Part shown: positions 1-7,902 of the stretch, one piece after another
Layout of the letters: every line of letters begins with the position of its first letter
How positions within the stretch are numbered: position 1 is the first letter of the stretch
NCBI RefSeq assembly: GCF_000743715.1
Contig: NZ_JQEY01000007.1
Location: forward strand, 1-64,000
Reading direction: 5' to 3'
Length of the DNA: 64,000 nucleotides
Origin: Palleronia rufa
Lineage (GTDB): Bacteria; Pseudomonadota; Alphaproteobacteria; Rhodobacterales; Rhodobacteraceae
Translations under genes and position numbers: made by a program
Notes under the pieces: generated by a model
Seen by the model: the letters and a program-made list of their open reading frames with translations, nothing else
Told to the model about the DNA's origin: nothing
The model's database searches: none

Positions 1-1
1 G

Positions 2-703
2 TCCGGCTTGGGTTCTGGCGGAACTGAAAAGATCGTCGCCATGTTGGCGGGGCATTTCGGCAGTCGCGGGCATGAGGTCGTCGTGCTCGCGATCCACGGG
101 TCTCCCGCGAACGGCTATTACACGATGCCGGAGCGAACGGTCGTCAGGAGCATGGAGGCGGAAGAGGGCCCCGACGCGGCCAAACGGACCATGCGTCGAG
201 TGTCATGGCTTCGGAAGACGTTCCAGGACGTCCGGCCGGACCTGATTGTATCCTTCCTGACCAAGATCAATATCCAGACCACGGCGGCGTGTTTCGGAAT
301 GTCGATTCCCCGGATCGCGTCCGAGCGGAACAATTTCAAGACGCAGCCCATGCACTGGCTCTGGCGCCTTGCAATGGCTCCGACCCTTGCGATGGCGAAT
401 GCCGTGGTGATGCTCACCAGCGGTTCTATGAACGCGCTTCCCGAATACGCACGTCGCCGCGCGCGAGTCATCCCGAACCCTTGCCCCCCGATCGTCCGGC
501 ATCCGCCGATTTCTGTGCCGCAACGCCTGATCGCCGTGGGACGCTTATGCGACCAGAAGGGCTTTGACACGCTCATCCGTGCCGTCGCGCTCGCCCGCCA
601 GAATGTCCCTGACCTATCGCTGACAATCTATGGAGAAGGTGAGAAGCGGGGTGAGCTAGAGGCCCTGCGCGACACTTTGGAACTCTCAGGGGCGGTGGCG
701 ATG
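2..703 (+). pseudogene. Glycosyltransferase family 4, 5' partial and 3' truncated by an IS
   Basis: The frame is open at the left window edge, so the true start lies outside; a TTG at 8 is only the first visible start-like codon. The visible N-terminus (GGTEKIVAMLAGHF, then RGHEV) is the nucleotide-sugar glycosyltransferase-B pattern in which a Gly-rich loop is followed by a helix and GHEV. Around residues 170-235 the second Rossmann half begins (AVGRLCDQKGFDTLIRA, a GT4 signature). A GT4 enzyme usually has 350-400 residues. Here the reading frame crosses into the IS5 inverted repeat at 704 and stops at 724, losing the E(x7)E donor-site region. Probably an envelope-polysaccharide or lipid glycosyltransferase, now inactive. 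The remainder is not found elsewhere in the window. Confidence 0.85.
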
Positions 704-1756
704 GGCGTTGTTGCAGAACTCTAGCCGTAAAGGATTCACATCGGGAATTCATGCGCTTAGACGAGCAGCATGAGCAAGCCCAAGCCCGCCCGCTACCGCA
801 CGACGAACTGGTCCACCTACAACGATGCGCTCAGGAAGCGCGGGTCGCTGCTGATCTGGCTGGACAAGGAGATGACCTGGCACGCGCCGCATGAGGGACG
901 CCCGGGGCGCCCCCCGGTCTTTTCGAATGCCGCGATACAGTTCTGCCTATCGATCAAGGTTCTGTTCAAGTTGCCGCTCAGACAGACTGCCGGGATGGTC
1001 GCCAGTCTGCTGCGACTCGCGGGGCTGGACTGGCCCGTTCCGGACTACTCGACCCTGTGCCGTAGGCAGAAGACCTTGAAGGTTCAGATCCCCTATCGCC
1101 GTGCTGGCGGGCCACTGAACCTGCTGGTTGATAGCACCGGCATCAAGTTCCTCGGCGATGGCGAGTGGCAGGCCCGGAAGCATGGCATTCAGGGTCGCCG
1201 CCAATGGCGCAAGGTGCATCTGGCGATGGACACCGCCACCTCGGATATCCTGGCCGTCGAGTTCACCCACAGCCGGGAAGGCGACAGCCCCGTCCTGCCG
1301 GACCTGTTGGGCCAGATCCCCGAAGACGAAGACATCGGCACCGTGACCGCGGACGGCGCCTACGACACCCGCCGCTGCCACGGCGCCGTCATCGCACGCG
1401 GTGGCACGGCAATCATACCCATCCGAAGGAACGGTCGGGCTTGGAAGGAGGACTGTCCGGCTGCCAAGGCACGCAACGAAACCCTGCGCGCCACGCGTCA
1501 CTACGGTCGGGCGTTTTGGAAGCGGTGGACCGGATACCACGCCCGAAGCCGCGTGGAGGCCAAGATGCGATGCCTGAAGGCCTTCGGCGAGCGCATCGCC
1601 GCGAGAGACCCAGACCGCCAGACCGCCGAAATCCACATCCGTGTCGCCCTTATCAATCGCTTCAACGCGCTCGGCACCGCCGAGGTCGTCCGCGTGGCCT
1701 GAACCCGAACGGGAAAGGGACACTCACGCCTCAGGCGGCCTTTCTGCAACAAAACC
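704..1756 (+). mobile_element. IS5-family insertion sequence (IS903-like group)
   Basis: The 1053-bp element is bounded by imperfect inverted repeats: the left end reads GGCGTTGTTGCAGAA (704-718) and the right end, read inward on the other strand, GGTTTTGTTGCAGAA (1756-1742), 13 of 15 matching. It carries one full-length transposase. The left flank is a glycosyltransferase gene and the right flank is the inside of an IS3-family transposase gene. The nine bases on either side (GTGGCGATG and TGCCCGCGC) are not duplicated, so the element did not simply insert at this junction. A deletion or recombination between IS copies has brought the two flanks together. Confidence 0.85.
770..1702 (+). CDS. 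IS5-family transposase
   Basis: 310-residue DDE transposase, full length for the IS903-like branch of IS5 (about 307 residues). The catalytic triad can be placed at D121 (LLVDSTGIK), D195 (TADGAYDT) and E263 (ARSRVEAKM), the last inside the Y-x2-R-x3-E-type motif typical of the family. The N-terminal 110 residues form the helical DNA-binding part. No frameshift or stop interrupts it, and both terminal inverted repeats are present, so the element may still be mobile. ATG start at 770, 66 bp inside the left repeat. Confidence 0.93.
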   Translation: MSKPKPARYRTTNWSTYNDALRKRGSLLIWLDKEMTWHAPHEGRPGRPPVFSNAAIQFCLSIKVLFKLPLRQTAGMVASLLRLAGLDWPVPDYSTLCRRQKTLKVQIPYRRAGGPLNLLVDSTGIKFLGDGEWQARKHGIQGRRQWRKVHLAMDTATSDILAVEFTHSREGDSPVLPDLLGQIPEDEDIGTVTADGAYDTRRCHGAVIARGGTAIIPIRRNGRAWKEDCPAAKARNETLRATRHYGRAFWKRWTGYHARSRVEAKMRCLKAFGERIAARDPDRQTAEIHIRVALINRFNALGTAEVVRVA

Positions 1757-2233
1757 TGCCCGCGCCCGTGACGGCGACATGAGCGATGATCTCGCGGTCG
1801 AAGGCGTCGATGACGAACGCCACCCGGACCTTCTCGCCGTTCCAGCAGGTGATCTCGCAGGCGTCCGAGCACCAGCGCAGTTTCGAGGCCATGACGGCGA
1901 CCTTGCCGTCGTGGACGCGGCCCTCCCGCGGCCCGTGGACCGCTCCAGCGTCAGGCCGTGCTGGCCCAGAATGCGCAGCACCCGCTTGCGGTTGACCGGC
2001 TCCAACCCTGCCGCGCTGCGCTGGCGGTTCAGCAGCGCCGTGATGCGCCGATAGCCGTAAGTCGGGCATGCGTCGACGAGGCGGCGCAGGGCGGGGAGCA
2101 GGTCGTCGTCCTCGGCCTTGCCGTAGCGCCCGCGGGGCTTCGACATGCCCGCAGCCCTGGCATGGCGCTGCGAGCGGCTCACGCCGATCGTCTCGGCCAC
2201 GGCCTTCATCGGCGGCGACAGCGGCAGCGACAT
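1757..2233 (-). pseudogene. IS2-like transposase OrfB, frameshifted and truncated
   Basis: The frame begins at ATG 2233, directly at the slippery A6 run at the end of orfA, and shows the HTH-like region of IS3 OrfB (CPTYGYRRITALLNR, then NRKRVLRILGQHGL). At about 1925-1935 the reading frame shifts: the continuation HDGKVAVMASKLRWCSD, then FVIDAFDRE, is in another frame. These residues contain the first aspartate of the DDE core and probably the second. The gene stops at the IS5 right end, before the catalytic glutamate, so it cannot encode an active transposase. Confidence 0.85.
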
Positions 2234-2589
2234 CCGTTTTTTGCCCCCGACTTGGCCAGAGCCTCCTTCAGAATCTCCACCTCCATGGTCTTGCGACCGA
2301 GCAGGCGTTCCAGGTCGCGAACCCGATCCTCGAGCTTGCGGACCTCCGAGGCACCGACCACCGGCTCGTTCTTCCCGACCGACATGGCGCCCCCCTCGGC
2401 CATCAGGCGCCGCCAGCGGAACAGCAGGTTCGGGGCCACCCCGATGCGCCTGGCGACGCCCGAGACGGACCCGCCGTGCGCCAAGCTCTCCTCCACAATG
2501 CGCAGCTTCTCCTGCGCGAGCCAATAGCGGCGACCGGCAACGCCGGTCATCACCTCGACGCGGGGTCGATCTTCGTTGGGCACAAGCAT
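2206..2589 (-). CDS. IS2-like transposase OrfA
   Basis: 127 residues from ATG 2589 (a later ATG at 2550 is also possible). It has the IS2 InsC-type helix-turn-helix (QEKLRIVEESL, GVARRIGVAPNLLFRWRRL) followed by the leucine-rich coiled coil (KLEDRVRDLERLLGRKTME, EILKEAL) used for multimerisation. The C-terminus runs through the A6 slippery heptamer that would give the OrfAB fusion by -1 frameshifting. The gene looks intact, but with orfB broken its product could only act as a DNA-binding regulator of related elements. Confidence 0.85.
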   Translation of the reverse strand: MLVPNEDRPRVEVMTGVAGRRYWLAQEKLRIVEESLAHGGSVSGVARRIGVAPNLLFRWRRLMAEGGAMSVGKNEPVVGASEVRKLEDRVRDLERLLGRKTMEVEILKEALAKSGAKNGCRCRCRRR

Positions 2590-2660
2590 GTCCCCAAGCA
2601 CAGGCTTGGGCCGTCCATCGTCATGCCAGGCTGTCCGGGCAAAATGGGGGGCAGTTCCCA

Positions 2661-2930
2661 TCGACTTTCCGGCACATGGTGCAGGACACCGACATGCCCC
2701 TCCAACCGCAAGTCGATCCCGCGCGCGAAGATCGAGGACGGCGGAACCGATGCTCCGCCGCCTACGGCCTGCGCGACAGGTCTTCGCGCTGACCACGGTC
2801 ATGTTCATCGATGCGTGGGACATGCAGTGTGCGACGTCGAACGGCGACGATCATCGCTTCCTCCGCCCTGGGTCGTCATCCCCGCCCCCAGCGCCAAGCC
2901 TGGGACGTCGCGCGCCTGGCGTGAGCCAAG
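2661..2930. other. Gene-poor stretch between IS remnant and phosphatase
   Basis: I see no recognisable gene. Open frames here (for example + strand 2576-2974) have no family resemblance and cross into the IS end. The right part carries the regulatory region of the phosphatase gene, annotated separately. Confidence 0.5.
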
Positions 2931-2986
2931 TTTTCACGCATCTGTCGCATGACGGTCACCCATCCGTTGTGTGAAACGGCTATGCT
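2931..2986 (+). promoter_or_regulatory. Candidate tandem Pho boxes and -10 element
   Basis: Four heptamers at exact 11-bp phase resemble the PhoB half-site CTGTCAT: TTTTCAC (2931), CTGTCGC (2942), CGGTCAC (2953) and CCGTTGT (2964). The last pair forms an 18-bp box at 2953-2970, followed after exactly 10 bp by a possible -10 hexamer TATGCT (2981-2986). That is the same spacing as the E. coli phoA promoter, where the Pho box replaces the -35. The middle two heptamers match best and the outer two are weak (4 of 7). Transcription would begin near 2993. The downstream gene is an alkaline phosphatase, the expected PhoB target. Confidence 0.6.
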
Positions 2987-3010
2987 CTTCCCGCGATCCA
3001 TGAACAATCC

Positions 3011-3016
3011 GGGGGA
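3011..3016 (+). promoter_or_regulatory. Shine-Dalgarno deciding the TTG start of the phosphatase
   Basis: GGGGGA sits 6 bases before TTG 3023. No ATG or GTG in frame nearby keeps the signal peptide intact, so this site supports the rare TTG start. Confidence 0.7.
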
Positions 3017-3022
3017 TATACC

Positions 3023-4585
3023 TTGACATCAAAAATTTCCGTCTCGCTGGCCGCGATCCTGTGCGCAGGCGCCGCCTCGGCCCAGGATCTGCCGCAATCC
3101 GGCAACGAGTGGTTCACGGCCGCACAGGAGACCGTGCAGGCTGTGCTCGACCGGCAGCCGAACACCAACCGCGCCAAGAACGTCATCATCATGATCTCCG
3201 ACGGCAACGGCGTCGGTACGAACTATGCGTCTCGCCTGTTCGCGGGTCAGCAGGAGGGCGGTTTCGGCGACGGCTACGTTCAGCCCCAGGAAGCGTTCCC
3301 GAACCTTGCGCTGGTCAAGACCTACAACACCAACGCCCAGACCCCGGATTCGGCGGGCACCGCGACGGCGATGATGTCGGGCATCAAGACCAAGGCCGGC
3401 GTGCTCGGCGTGACCGACGCCGTCGTGCGCAGCGATTGCGCCACGGTCGAAGGCAACACCGTCGCGTCGATGAACGATGTCATGAGCGACATGGGCAAGG
3501 CCACGGGAATCGTGACCACCGCGCGGGTCACCCATGCCACGCCCGCGGCGGCCTACGCCAAGAGCGCCGACCGCGACTGGGAGGACAGCGTGCCTGATGG
3601 CTGCACCGCCCAGAAGGACATCGCCAGCCAGCTCATCGACGCGATGGAGGCCGGCACGGTCCTGGTCGCCATGGGTGGCGGGCGCCGTCACTTCCTGCCC
3701 GAAGGCACCGCGACCGAAGAGGGCGGCGAAGGCCGCCGCGCCGACGGTCAGAACCTGATCGAGACGGCCACCGGGATGGGGGCGCAATACGTCATGGACC
3801 AGGAGACGTTCGACGCGGCCAACCTGGACGGTTCGACCCCGATCCTGGGCCTGTTCGAGGACAGCCACATGCAGTACGAGGCCGACCGCGAGGGTGAGCC
3901 GTCGCTGGCAGAGATGACCGGCGCCGCCATCGAGGCACTGTCCGCGGCGGGCGGCGACAACGGATTCTTCCTGCAGGTCGAGGCCGGCCGCGTGGACCAC
4001 GCCAACCATGCTGGCAACCTGGCGCGCACCGTGCGCGACCAAAAGGCCTTTGCGGATGCCGTCGCCGTGGCCGACGAGATGACCGACGATGCCGACACGC
4101 TGATCGTCGTCACCGCCGACCATGAGCACGCGATCGCGTTCAACGGCTATTGCGGCAGAGGCTCCGATATCCTGGGACTGTGCATGGAGATCAACGAGGC
4201 CGCCCCGGAGGCGTTGGACACGCCGACCCTGGGCGCCGACGGGCTGCCTTATACCGTCGCCGGCTACCTGAACGGTGCGGGATCGGTCCTGGTCGAAGAG
4301 ATGCCCCAGGACGACAGCACCTCGGCCCCGGCCGACATCGACACCGGAGAGGCCAGCGCCGACGCCGGAGCGGCCGTATATTCCGGCGACCGGTCGGCGA
4401 TCGAGGGAGCGGACGTGACCGATCTCGACTATCTCCAGCAGGCGCTGATCCCGATGGAGTCGGAGACCCATTCGGGAGAGGACGTGGCGGTTTACGCGAA
4501 GGGGCCGTATGCGCATCTCTTCGACGGGACGATAGAGCAGAACGTGATCTTCCATGTCATGTATCGGGCCGCAACGGCGGAGTGA
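3023..4585 (+). CDS. phoA: Alkaline phosphatase (PhoA family), periplasmic
   Basis: 520 residues. A 20-residue signal peptide ends GAASA before QDLPQ, so the enzyme is exported. Active-site elements of the PhoA superfamily are in order: metal ligand D60 (MISDGNG), nucleophile S110 (TPDSAGTATAMMSG), H171 (THATPA), E320 and D325/H329 (EAGRVDHANHAG), D366/H367 (ADHEHA) and the late histidine in ETHSGEDV. It hydrolyses phosphomonoesters to release phosphate. The start is TTG at 3023, chosen because GGGGGA (3011-3016) lies 6 bp upstream and because it gives the complete signal peptide. It is a single gene behind candidate Pho boxes, so phosphate-starvation control is inferred. A perfect hairpin lies 93 bp after the stop. 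Confidence 0.95.
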   Translation: MTSKISVSLAAILCAGAASAQDLPQSGNEWFTAAQETVQAVLDRQPNTNRAKNVIIMISDGNGVGTNYASRLFAGQQEGGFGDGYVQPQEAFPNLALVKTYNTNAQTPDSAGTATAMMSGIKTKAGVLGVTDAVVRSDCATVEGNTVASMNDVMSDMGKATGIVTTARVTHATPAAAYAKSADRDWEDSVPDGCTAQKDIASQLIDAMEAGTVLVAMGGGRRHFLPEGTATEEGGEGRRADGQNLIETATGMGAQYVMDQETFDAANLDGSTPILGLFEDSHMQYEADREGEPSLAEMTGAAIEALSAAGGDNGFFLQVEAGRVDHANHAGNLARTVRDQKAFADAVAVADEMTDDADTLIVVTADHEHAIAFNGYCGRGSDILGLCMEINEAAPEALDTPTLGADGLPYTVAGYLNGAGSVLVEEMPQDDSTSAPADIDTGEASADAGAAVYSGDRSAIEGADVTDLDYLQQALIPMESETHSGEDVAVYAKGPYAHLFDGTIEQNVIFHVMYRAATAE

Positions 4586-4677
4586 CCGCACCGTAAGGCA
4601 GGGGCGGGCGATACGTGTCCCCCGCCCGCCACCGTTCGCCCTACACGGACGGCGCCGCCGTTCCGCGGCGCTGGGGG

Positions 4678-4708
4678 AGGTACGGCCCGAGCATCACGGG
4701 CCGTACCT
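4678..4708. terminator. Perfect 12-bp stem hairpin
   Basis: AGGTACGGCCCG (4678-4689), a 7-base loop AGCATCA, then the exact complement CGGGCCGTACCT (4697-4708). It stands between the phosphatase stop (4585) and the stress-protein remnant (ends 4823 on the opposite strand). Neither side has a T-run, so it is not a classic intrinsic terminator. It could still end or stabilise transcripts, or be a protein-binding site. Confidence 0.5.
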
Positions 4709-4822
4709 GCGGCTGGCTGCCCCTAGCAGATGCGGGCGGAACGCCCGGTCCTTCCGATCCGCCGCCGCCCTGCCCACGCGACTGGTGCTGGTCGCCCCGC
4801 ACCAGAGTTCGGCGGGCCGCCG

Positions 4823-5242
4823 CTACCGGATCACATGCGCCGAACAGGACGCGCGGCGGACGATGCGCCCGTCGGTCGACCCCGGGAAGAAGTCCTGGAT
4901 GCCCGGGTTATGCGACCGCAGGACGATGACATCGTGTTTGACCTCTCTTTGGTAGGCGACGATGGCGCCTGCGGAGCTACCGGTCTCGACGGTCCCGGTG
5001 TGATCCGTCTCACCCGACAGGGCCGCGCCGAGCTTTCGCTTCACCTCGCCGCAGGCGTTTTCGTGGGCGGGATCGGGAAAGCTGACTTCGCGGTACCGAG
5101 ACGGCGCCGAGCGCCTCGACCTCTGCGCCCGGGCGACCCGAACGAACTCGGCAATGGTTTCGGGATGACCGGGCGCGACCGCGATCAGGATGCCTCCTGG
5201 CTCCTTCCGGGCCAGCCGGGCGAGGTTCTGCCTTGACCCAGA
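4823..5242 (-). pseudogene. Universal stress protein (UspA-like) remnant
   Basis: On the minus strand the last 45 codons read as the C-terminal half of a UspA domain: KHDVIVLRSHNPGIQDFF, then the phosphate-loop-like GSTDGRIVRRASCSAHVIR. This matches the family pattern G-S-x2-x-R-V-x-R-x-A-x-C-S-V-x-V-V-R. Upstream the frame stays open to an in-frame stop at 5243-5245, but no Usp N-terminus (ILVAxD) is found in any frame. It is therefore either a decayed gene or one displaced by rearrangement. It lies between the phosphatase and prs, with no obvious ribosome-binding site. Confidence 0.6.
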
Positions 5243-5298
5243 TCAACCCGTCGCGGACCTGGTTGCGCGGCCGGCGGACCGCCGCGCGTCCCGAGCGG

Positions 5299-6318
5299 TC
5301 AATCCTGGGTATAGAGACCTTCGTAGATCGGTCCCAGCGTCTCATGGTCGAACAGAGAGCTGACGCTGGTGCCGTTCCAGATATTCATGATCGCCTGGGC
5401 GAACATCGGCGCGGTGGGCACGATCCGGATGCGCTCGCTGTCGCGCACGGGCTGTGTCGGCTCGATGGAATCGGTGATGACGAGGCTCTTCATCACCGAG
5501 TCGTCGATCCTTCCCACTGCCGGGCCGGACAGCACCCCGTGCGAGATATAGGCGTGGACCTCTGACGCGCCGACCTCCAGCAGCGTCTCTGCTGCCTTGC
5601 ACAGCGTGCCGGCGGTGTCGCAGATGTCGTCCACGATCACGCAGGTCTTGCCGGACACGTCGCCGATCACCGTCATGTCCGCAACCTCGCCCGGCTTCTC
5701 GCGGCGCTTGTCCACGATGGCCAGGGGCGCGCCGATGCGCTTGGCCAGTTCCCGCGCCCGCGCCACCCCGCCCACGTCCGGAGAGACCACCATCACATCG
5801 TCCATCCGGCCGCGGAACGCGTGCTTGAGGTCCAGCGCGAAGACCGGGGACGCATAGAGATTGTCCACCGGAATGTCGAAGAACCCCTGAATCTGGGCAG
5901 CGTGGAGGTCCATGGTCAGCACCCGCTCGATCCCGGCCTCGGCGATCATGTTGGCGACCAGCTTGGCGGTAATGGGCGTGCGTGCCTTGGTGCGCCGGTC
6001 CTGCCGCGCGTAGCCGAAATAGGGGATCACCGCGGTGATCCGCGCGGCCGAAGACCGGCGCAGCGCGTCGGCCATGATCAGCAGTTCCATCAGGTTGTCG
6101 TTGGCCGGGTTCGAGGTCGGCTGGATGATGAACATGTCCTCGCCCCGGACGTTCTCATAGACCTCCACGAAGATCTCGGCGTCGTTGAAGCGCCGGACCT
6201 TGGCATCGACCAGGGTGAGGCTGGTGCCGCGGTGCATGGACATGCGCCGGGCGATGCCCTTGGCAAGCGTCTGGTTGGCGTTGCCGGAGATAAGCTTGGG
6301 ATCGGCGGAATGGGGCAT
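5299..6318 (-). CDS. prs: Ribose-phosphate pyrophosphokinase
   Basis: Makes PRPP from ribose 5-phosphate and ATP, feeding purine, pyrimidine, histidine, tryptophan and NAD synthesis. 339 residues, class I (about 315 is usual; the extra length is at the N-terminus). Visible features are the RQDRR segment (residues 105-109), the metal histidine H139 (MDLHA), [14 protein letters not shown] (179-192) and the PRPP loop DDICDTAGT (230-238). The ATG at 6318 is supported by AAGGA 6 bases upstream; the open frame extends further but without a good start. Monocistronic, divergent from the isomerase gene. Confidence 0.97.
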   Translation of the reverse strand: MPHSADPKLISGNANQTLAKGIARRMSMHRGTSLTLVDAKVRRFNDAEIFVEVYENVRGEDMFIIQPTSNPANDNLMELLIMADALRRSSAARITAVIPYFGYARQDRRTKARTPITAKLVANMIAEAGIERVLTMDLHAAQIQGFFDIPVDNLYASPVFALDLKHAFRGRMDDVMVVSPDVGGVARARELAKRIGAPLAIVDKRREKPGEVADMTVIGDVSGKTCVIVDDICDTAGTLCKAAETLLEVGASEVHAYISHGVLSGPAVGRIDDSVMKSLVITDSIEPTQPVRDSERIRIVPTAPMFAQAIMNIWNGTSVSSLFDHETLGPIYEGLYTQD

Positions 6319-6448
6319 GGGCAGTCCTTGGGCGGCCGGGTGCCTGTTGGGAATCGGCACGCAGGGGCCGGGTAGCACAGGGCGCGGCGCGGCAAAACAC
6401 GAACCCTTCGGTCGGGGCCGTTTGTCGGCGGGCGGACCGGCCCGCGCG

Positions 6449-6476
6449 TTGACAGGCCCGGCGCGCGGCGTAGCTG
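6449..6476 (+). promoter_or_regulatory. Candidate sigma-70-type promoter
   Basis: TTGACA (6449-6454) and TAGCTG (6471-6476) separated by 16 bp, 35 bp upstream of the ATG at 6512. It would drive the isomerase-hydrolase pair. Confidence 0.45.
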
Positions 6477-6511
6477 TGGGCCGGACCGAAGCATCAGCCG
6501 GGAGGCGACCC

Positions 6512-7105
6512 ATGGCCCGTATCGACTATTATTTCAGCCCGATCTCACCCTTCACCTATCTGGCCGGGCAGAAGCTTGAGGAGATCGCCGGGCGGCACGG
6601 CGCCGGGATCGCCTATCGCCCGCTCGACGTGGCCCAGCTTTTCGGGCGGACGGGCGGGGTGCCGCCCCGGGACCGGCATCCGAACCGTCAGGCCTACCGG
6701 CTTCAGGACATGGCGCGCGTCGCCGCCATCGAAGGGCTGGACATCAACCTGAGGCCCGCGCACTGGCCCACCAACGCCGCCCCCGCGTCCTTTGCCATCA
6801 TCGCGGCGCAAGACGCCGGCGGGGGCGATCTGGGCGCGCTCGTCCACGGGATTTGCCGCGCCTGCTGGGCAGAGGAGCGCGACATCGCCGAGGACGCCGT
6901 GGTGGCCGAAGCGCTGGAGGCGGCGGGGTTCGACGCGGGCCTCGCTTCCGGCGGGATGCTGGCCGGCGCCGAAGGCTACGCCCGCAATCTTGAGGACGCC
7001 GTTGCCGCCGGCGTGTTCGGCGCCCCGTTCTACATCACGGACGACGATCAGCGGTTCTGGGGACAGGACCGGCTGGCGCATCTGGACTGGTATCTGGGAC
7101 GCTGA
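6512..7105 (+). CDS. 2-hydroxychromene-2-carboxylate isomerase (DSBA/kappa-GST family)
   Basis: 197 residues with the thioredoxin-fold opening [15 protein letters not shown] in which a serine (SPISPF) replaces the CxxC of DsbA. This is the hallmark of the glutathione-dependent HCCA isomerase/kappa-class GST group. The C-terminal thioredoxin half shows [13 protein letters not shown] and the WGQDRL motif. The family isomerises hydroxychromene carboxylates in aromatic degradation, but most genomic members, including this one outside any aromatic operon, have no assigned substrate. GGGAGG precedes the ATG. A hydrolase gene follows after 2 bp, so the pair is translationally coupled. Confidence 0.88.
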   Translation: MARIDYYFSPISPFTYLAGQKLEEIAGRHGAGIAYRPLDVAQLFGRTGGVPPRDRHPNRQAYRLQDMARVAAIEGLDINLRPAHWPTNAAPASFAIIAAQDAGGGDLGALVHGICRACWAEERDIAEDAVVAEALEAAGFDAGLASGGMLAGAEGYARNLEDAVAAGVFGAPFYITDDDQRFWGQDRLAHLDWYLGR

Positions 7106-7107
7106 GC

Positions 7108-7902
7108 GTGGAGGGGATCCGCGCGGGGCTGCGGACGCGTTGGAGCCGGGTCGGGACGGGACCGCGACGCGGGCTGTTCCTGCACTGCTCGCTGGCCTCC
7201 GCCCGGTCCCTGCGCCCGGTGCGGGAGGCGCTGGGCGACGTGCTGACCAGCGACGCGCCGGATCTGCCGGGTCACGGCGGCAGCGGCGACTGGGACGGGC
7301 AGGGCGACTACCTGACCCGCGCATCGCAGATGGCCGAAACGTTCTGCGACGGCCCGACAGACCTCATCGGCCATTCGCTGGGCGGGGTCGTGGCCCTGGC
7401 GCTGATGGCGCGCCGCCCCGATCTGGTGCGCAGCGCGGTCCTGGTCGAGCCGGTGTTCTTCGCCGCGGCACGCGGCACCGCGGCCCATGACAGCTACCGG
7501 GCCGACCACGCGACCATGCGCGAGCGCATGGCAGAGGGCGACCGCATGGGGGCGACGCGGGCCTTTACCGGCCTCTGGGGCACCGGTACCTGGGACGGTC
7601 TGCCCGACCCGGTGCGGGAGGCGATGGCCGCGCGCATCCATCTGATCGCCGAGACGCGCCCGGGACTGGATGGCGACAGTACCGGGATCCTGGCGGATGG
7701 GCGGCTCTCATCCATCCCGGCGCCCGTCTTGCTGGTGCGCGGCGCCGACACCCATCCGGTGATTCCGGAGGTCTTCCGTACCCTCCGCGCACGGCTTCCT
7801 TCCGCGGTCGAGGCCGTCGTCCCGGGCGCGGGCCACATGGCGCCGATCACCCACGCCGGCAAGGTCGCGGCGCTGATCCGGACGCATGTGGAGCAAGCCT
7901 GA
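7108..7902 (+). CDS. Alpha/beta hydrolase
   Basis: 264 residues, GTG start 2 bp after the isomerase stop. It has the alpha/beta-hydrolase layout: an oxyanion region LFLHCSLAS (24-31), DLPGHGGS (52-59), the nucleophile elbow GHSLGG with S90, an acidic residue after the VRGADTH strand, and the catalytic histidine in GAGHMAPI near the end. The cap domain is short. Substrate unknown; the link with the isomerase suggests a small ester or lactone. No signal peptide, so cytoplasmic. Confidence 0.85.
   Translation: MEGIRAGLRTRWSRVGTGPRRGLFLHCSLASARSLRPVREALGDVLTSDAPDLPGHGGSGDWDGQGDYLTRASQMAETFCDGPTDLIGHSLGGVVALALMARRPDLVRSAVLVEPVFFAAARGTAAHDSYRADHATMRERMAEGDRMGATRAFTGLWGTGTWDGLPDPVREAMAARIHLIAETRPGLDGDSTGILADGRLSSIPAPVLLVRGADTHPVIPEVFRTLRARLPSAVEAVVPGAGHMAPITHAGKVAALIRTHVEQA

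Larger units (their letters stand above)
1757..2660 (-). mobile_element. IS2-like IS3-family element, truncated
   Basis: Remnant of an IS3-family element of the IS2 group, on the minus strand. It has an intact orfA, a T6 run (2237-2242; A6 on the coding strand) where programmed -1 frameshifting would join orfA to orfB, and an orfB cut off at 1757 by the neighbouring IS5 element. The outer end on the orfA side is not certain; the sequence at about 2629-2660 (a GGCAAAATGGGG block) looks like a terminal repeat but its partner is lost, so 2660 is an estimate. Confidence 0.75.

Noticed and set aside
3029-4591. A 520-codon minus-strand frame exactly opposite the alkaline phosphatase
   Set aside because: The phosphatase has signal peptide and full active site; the antisense frame has none.
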